Below are positions 61,044 to 64,000 of a stretch of 64,000 bases of DNA, one piece after another. The stretch lies in NCBI GenBank assembly GCA_964566025.1, contig CAZMHF010000003.1, forward strand, positions 18,442 through 82,441, written 5' to 3'. A program made the position numbers and the translations under genes. This stretch comes from RGIG8306 sp964566025 (lineage in GTDB: Bacteria > Bacillota > Clostridia > Lachnospirales > Lachnospiraceae). The notes under the pieces were generated by a model. It made no database searches. It saw nothing but the letters and a program-made list of their open reading frames with translations, and was not told the origin of the DNA. Position 1 is the stretch's first letter. Every line of letters starts with the position of its first letter.

Positions 61044-61891
61044 CGCCACCGTTCTCCTATCTCTAAAATACAAGGACTGACCATAAATACGCCTATCGCC
61101 CCTATCGTTATAAAGCTACTTTTTGTCTGTTCAATATAGAGCAACGGATAAAATCCATAACCTGCTCCGCCATTTGCAAAGGCAAGAATAATCATCATTG
61201 TCATGATCACTATAAAAGACAGCAAACCTATCATGCGTGCCGTCATATGATATTGGCTATAATTTGTTCGTTTTTTAATGCCGTAGCCTCTTGCATTCAT
61301 AGATTCTGCCGTTGACATCGCATGCTCGCCTGCCCATCCAATCACCGAAACAAACGTTCCACCCATCTTCGCCAGTCGCGAAAAAAAATTCACATCCTTA
61401 TACAAGCCCATTGCTTTCTGCGCCTCTACAACTTGTTTCATTTGGGTTTTAAACAATGGAATAAAGCGAAATGCCATCATCAAAACGAGCGCCATTGTCG
61501 GAAATGGCTTCCCCCATAAATACAAAAATTGATCCGATTGAATACACAGTGAAAAGCAACGACTCCATGCAAGCGTGGCAGCAATCATCATCCCCATCAT
61601 CCCACCATATAAAAACGCCTCAAGAGTAATCGGATTATCATTTATAAAAAAAAGAATGGACTGCCCTCTATGAGAAAACAGCGGATTGCTCAACGCAACC
61701 ATGCTTATCAATAACACATACCATCCTATACTTTTTAGTACGTTTTTTGCTGGCTCAATCAAAAATGCAAGCATAATTGCCATCACAAAAGAAAGCCCCA
61801 CGATTATGGGGTTTTTATTTGAAAATGTTATGATGATTACCACTGCGAAGAATGTCATGCTCACGAATGGATGCCATCTACGAATGCTCAT
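61016..61891 (-). CDS. ECF transporter transmembrane (T) component
   Basis: The 291-residue polytopic protein has the paired coupling-helix signatures of EcfT in the C-terminal half (around AMSTAESMNARGYG, the Ala-Arg-Gly element). It connects the S component to the fused ATPase. It is the first gene of the T, A-A', S unit. GGAGGAG stands seven bases before ATG. Confidence 0.9.
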   Translation of the reverse strand: MSIRRWHPFVSMTFFAVVIIITFSNKNPIIVGLSFVMAIMLAFLIEPAKNVLKSIGWYVLLISMVALSNPLFSHRGQSILFFINDNPITLEAFLYGGMMGMMIAATLAWSRCFSLCIQSDQFLYLWGKPFPTMALVLMMAFRFIPLFKTQMKQVVEAQKAMGLYKDVNFFSRLAKMGGTFVSVIGWAGEHAMSTAESMNARGYGIKKRTNYSQYHMTARMIGLLSFIVIMTMMIILAFANGGAGYGFYPLLYIEQTKSSFITIGAIGVFMVSPCILEIGERWRWMYLRSRI

Positions 61892-61978
61892 CTTCTCCTC
61901 CTTTGTGTTACACTTTTACGATGCAAATTCAACGTTATTATCGTATCATATCCTACAAAAAAAATATAGCCCTCTTCT

Positions 61979-62015
61979 AAAAAGGATAATTTCTGTCCCC
62001 GACAAAAATCATCCT
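61979..62015 (-). terminator. Intrinsic terminator after the SGNH esterase gene
   Basis: On the minus strand bases 62015-62001 and 61997-61983 form a 15-bp stem with two U-G wobbles and a three-base loop, followed by five T residues. It separates the SGNH gene from the ECF operon. Confidence 0.85.
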
Positions 62016-62025
62016 CGATCATATC

Positions 62026-63402
62026 TTATTCTGTGTAGCCTAATGCCATAATAGTAAACATCTTTTCTTCATCACCTTCAGCCATTTTAATTTCGATTGT
62101 ATGCTCGCTTGCTTCATCCTGCGAAAATAAAACCACTGTAAATGGGTTGTTCCAACCACCGTTATCTTTTCCGTTAATTGTTTTTACAAGCTCTCCATCT
62201 ACATACACTTCTGCTTTTCCATAGCTTGCGCTATTTGATTTTTTATATACCATACAAAGATTTTTTGCATTTAGTGTGAGTTTAAAGCTTTCACTTCCCG
62301 CTTTATGTTGCCAGTTATCAGGAAATGTCTTTTTTTCATTGTTGTATTGGAGTGTGCCAATTGATTTGTCCGTCTCTAAGAAGCTTCCTACTTCTATTTC
62401 CATATCACTGTTTGCATCAATCATCTTAATTCCTTCAAACGAATTTCCGATTTTTGCTTTTGCTGGAATCTCCACATCTTCTTTTGTCTCTTCTGCATAT
62501 ATTGCCTCGAATAAATTCGTCACGCAATGTACCATCATTTTATGTCCCCAGTTATTGGGATGCAATGTGTCTCCAAAAAACTGATCATTTGTTACATTCC
62601 CTGCTTCTATTTCTGGAATTAATGCATTTTTAATGCTTACCATTGGTAAATCATAGTATTCTCCAATAGGGATAAGACGGTCTTGCAAATTCCATTTTGA
62701 TTGAAATACGGAGAAAATCAAAACTACCGCTGGATTATTTTCAGCCGTCAAAATATTTCTCACAAGGCTTTCATATGCATCACCATTTGTTGGATCATCA
62801 CCGTCATTTACGGCAAATTCTACAAATACAAGGTCAGGCATCACTTCGGCCTCATCAAGTACGTCTCTTTTGTAGCGAATCATCCCTAGTGTTGAAGGCG
62901 TTCCACTCATCCCTGCATTGATAAATGCAACATTTTCTCCATCACCTTTTCCAAAGGCTTTTTTGAACGCTTCGTAAGATTGGTATGCATAGCAATTCGT
63001 ATTCGGTGTAGCAAGCGCACCTTCTGTTATCGAGCCGCCAATCGCCGCAATAAGAACTTCTTCACCATTTTGTGCCTTTTCAATTGCCTTCTTCAATCGA
63101 GCGTTGTTGCCCGTCGAAATTAATGACTTTTCAATCATTGCAATATAATCCTCTTCTAGCCCTTCACGATAGGAAACAATTGGATCGCTTTCTGTTTGCT
63201 TTTCAGTTGACGCTTCACTCGTAATCGCTTCCGTTGTTTTTTCGGTTGGTGTTTCGGTTGCCTCTTCCGTTTTCTTTTCAGTTGATGCTTCTGTTGTCGC
63301 TTCGGTTGCTACTTCAGTTTTCTTGTCGCCCTTATTTCCACAAGCAACCAACATGGTTGCAGAAACAATCACTAAGAAACCGATCCCTAGTCTTTTTCTC
63401 AT
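62026..63402 (-). CDS. SGNH-family esterase lipoprotein (second copy)
   Basis: The signal peptide ends TMLVAC (lipid Cys 21). A 50-residue Thr/Glu/Ala linker leads to an SGNH domain with IAAIGGSITEGA (Ser 124), FINAGMSGTPSTLGMIR, EFAVNDGD and GDTLHPNNWGH. A C-terminal jelly-roll-like domain ends HTIEIKMAEGDEEKMF. Layout and motifs match the esterase at 11470-12714. It likely deacetylates plant polysaccharides outside the cell. It is transcribed alone: a TATACT box lies near 63430 and a strong terminator follows. Confidence 0.83.
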   Translation of the reverse strand: MRKRLGIGFLVIVSATMLVACGNKGDKKTEVATEATTEASTEKKTEEATETPTEKTTEAITSEASTEKQTESDPIVSYREGLEEDYIAMIEKSLISTGNNARLKKAIEKAQNGEEVLIAAIGGSITEGALATPNTNCYAYQSYEAFKKAFGKGDGENVAFINAGMSGTPSTLGMIRYKRDVLDEAEVMPDLVFVEFAVNDGDDPTNGDAYESLVRNILTAENNPAVVLIFSVFQSKWNLQDRLIPIGEYYDLPMVSIKNALIPEIEAGNVTNDQFFGDTLHPNNWGHKMMVHCVTNLFEAIYAEETKEDVEIPAKAKIGNSFEGIKMIDANSDMEIEVGSFLETDKSIGTLQYNNEKKTFPDNWQHKAGSESFKLTLNAKNLCMVYKKSNSASYGKAEVYVDGELVKTINGKDNGGWNNPFTVVLFSQDEASEHTIEIKMAEGDEEKMFTIMALGYTE

Positions 63403-63504
63403 AGTCTATAACCTCCAAATATTTTACCTTAGTATAACGTTTTTATCCTTCTAACGCTAATAGTTTTTCGCGCTCTTCTACTTAAATATTGCGACCTTCA
63501 ACAT

Positions 63505-63553
63505 CAAAAAGACAACTCTTATTATCCACTATTTGATAATAAGAATTGTCTAG
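63505..63553 (-). terminator. Intrinsic terminator after the edge gene
   Basis: GACAATTCTTATTATC and GATAATAAGAGTTGTC form a 16-bp stem with one U-G wobble on the minus strand, followed by TTTTT. It ends the gene at 63569 onward. Confidence 0.85.
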
Positions 63554-63568
63554 TCGTAATGTTATCTT

Positions 63569-64000
63569 TTAACTTTTACCATCTGTAAGCACTTCCGTCG
63601 CTTCATCATCTTTTGAATTTTCACTAGCAAGGATAATCTCTATCATCTCTCGTGTCACGATATTATTGTAGCTATTTAGCCTTATAAATAAATCCTCACC
63701 CGCTGTCGTTGTTAGAGAGCTTCTTACATGCAATTCATTTCTTAATCTCTCTGCATCTACCACTTGGTATTGATTTTCTGTCGAAATTCTTATGACTTCT
63801 CCATTTTCCGTAATAGCGAGTACCGCGCCATTTTGATACCTTACGATTGCGTAACGCTGGCTTCGATTTGAGTGCAAAGCCTCGTTAAGCTCTTCAGCAT
63901 AGACCTGTGATACATTTCCCGCCAAAACCTGTCCGTCCACTTTTATTAAATTCGTGAAGGCTATGATCTTTCCGTCCGCAACAATCGGAAAATAGAGAAC
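63569..64000 (-). CDS. Unrecognised protein, 3' part only
   Basis: The reading frame is open to the window edge (144 codons with stop), so the N-terminus is missing; a GTG at 63940 is an internal Val rather than a start. The visible part reads FPIVADGKIIAFTNLIKVDG, QRYAIVRYQNGAVLAITENG and ends in an acidic tail. The alternating strands suggest a beta-rich, probably extracellular domain, but I recognise no family. Confidence 0.7.
   Translation of the reverse strand, partial: VLYFPIVADGKIIAFTNLIKVDGQVLAGNVSQVYAEELNEALHSNRSQRYAIVRYQNGAVLAITENGEVIRISTENQYQVVDAERLRNELHVRSSLTTTAGEDLFIRLNSYNNIVTREMIEIILASENSKDDEATEVLTDGKS

Overview
The window comes from a low-GC Gram-positive anaerobe, most likely a fibrolytic member of the Lachnospirales (class Clostridia). 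The basis is the secE-nusG-rplK order, the T-box ahead of proS, the Na+-type V-ATPase, tandem DegV proteins, the many lipoboxes followed by Thr/Glu-rich linkers, and the set of cellulose and xyloglucan hydrolases. I cannot name a species. The sequence is a draft scaffold: 100 Ns at 39843-39942 interrupt a Glu/Pro-rich gene.

Layout. 1-1150 (minus): rpmG, secE, nusG and the first two codons of rplK, with an L1-type leader before rplK. 1178-3866: two DegV genes (minus), then a divergent tyrosine phosphatase. 3867-4233: an intergenic stretch with three stacked hairpins and a minus-strand terminator. 4234-8200 (plus): mreB/mbl, recD2, comF. 8210-18853 (minus): a polysaccharide operon transcribed in the order alkaline-phosphatase-like lipoprotein, GH31 alpha-xylosidase, GH3 beta-glucosidase, SGNH esterase, membrane-anchored CBM2-GH5 and lipoprotein GH5. 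A divergent AraC regulator follows, then UDP-galactopyranose mutase. 21114-29191 (minus): an undecaprenyl-phosphate sugar transferase, a trigger-factor-like lipoprotein, parC, parE, xpt and a small (p)ppGpp synthetase. 29394-32505: a hemolysin III-like protein, a CAP-domain surface protein bracketed by inverted copies of a structured repeat, and a second trigger-factor-like lipoprotein.

32636-41000 (minus): a GH26-like hydrolase stands alone. Next to it is a five-gene unit running from an acidic toast-rack membrane protein through a DUF2142 membrane protein and a double GT2 glycosyltransferase to a DUF1887/Card1-like CARF-nuclease and an HD phosphohydrolase, with no CRISPR locus in the window. 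41105-46465: DUF815 ATPase, cca, proS with its T-box, and an unknown lipoprotein. 46606-48492: a CE2-CE4 double esterase. 48511-57101 (minus): a complete V-type ATPase operon (H-I-K-E-C-F-A-B-D) whose K subunit carries the Na+-binding residues, plus a 28-codon ORF that fills the E-C spacer. 57134-61891: a YfbR-like HD protein, thioredoxin, a flavodoxin-fold reductase and an ECF transporter (S, fused A-A', T). 62026-64000: a second SGNH esterase lipoprotein and the 3' part of an unrecognised gene.

Functionally, the secreted or anchored GH5 enzymes and the esterases would open acetylated cellulose, xyloglucan or xylan outside the cell. GH31 and GH3 lack signal peptides and would finish the oligosaccharides inside. 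The most interesting leads are the CRISPR-less CARF-nuclease/HD pair inside a glycosyltransferase operon, the structured inverted repeat around the CAP gene with a further exact end-copy 15 kb away, the CE2-CE4 fusion, and the hairpin-rich minus-strand candidate RNA at 3892-4016.
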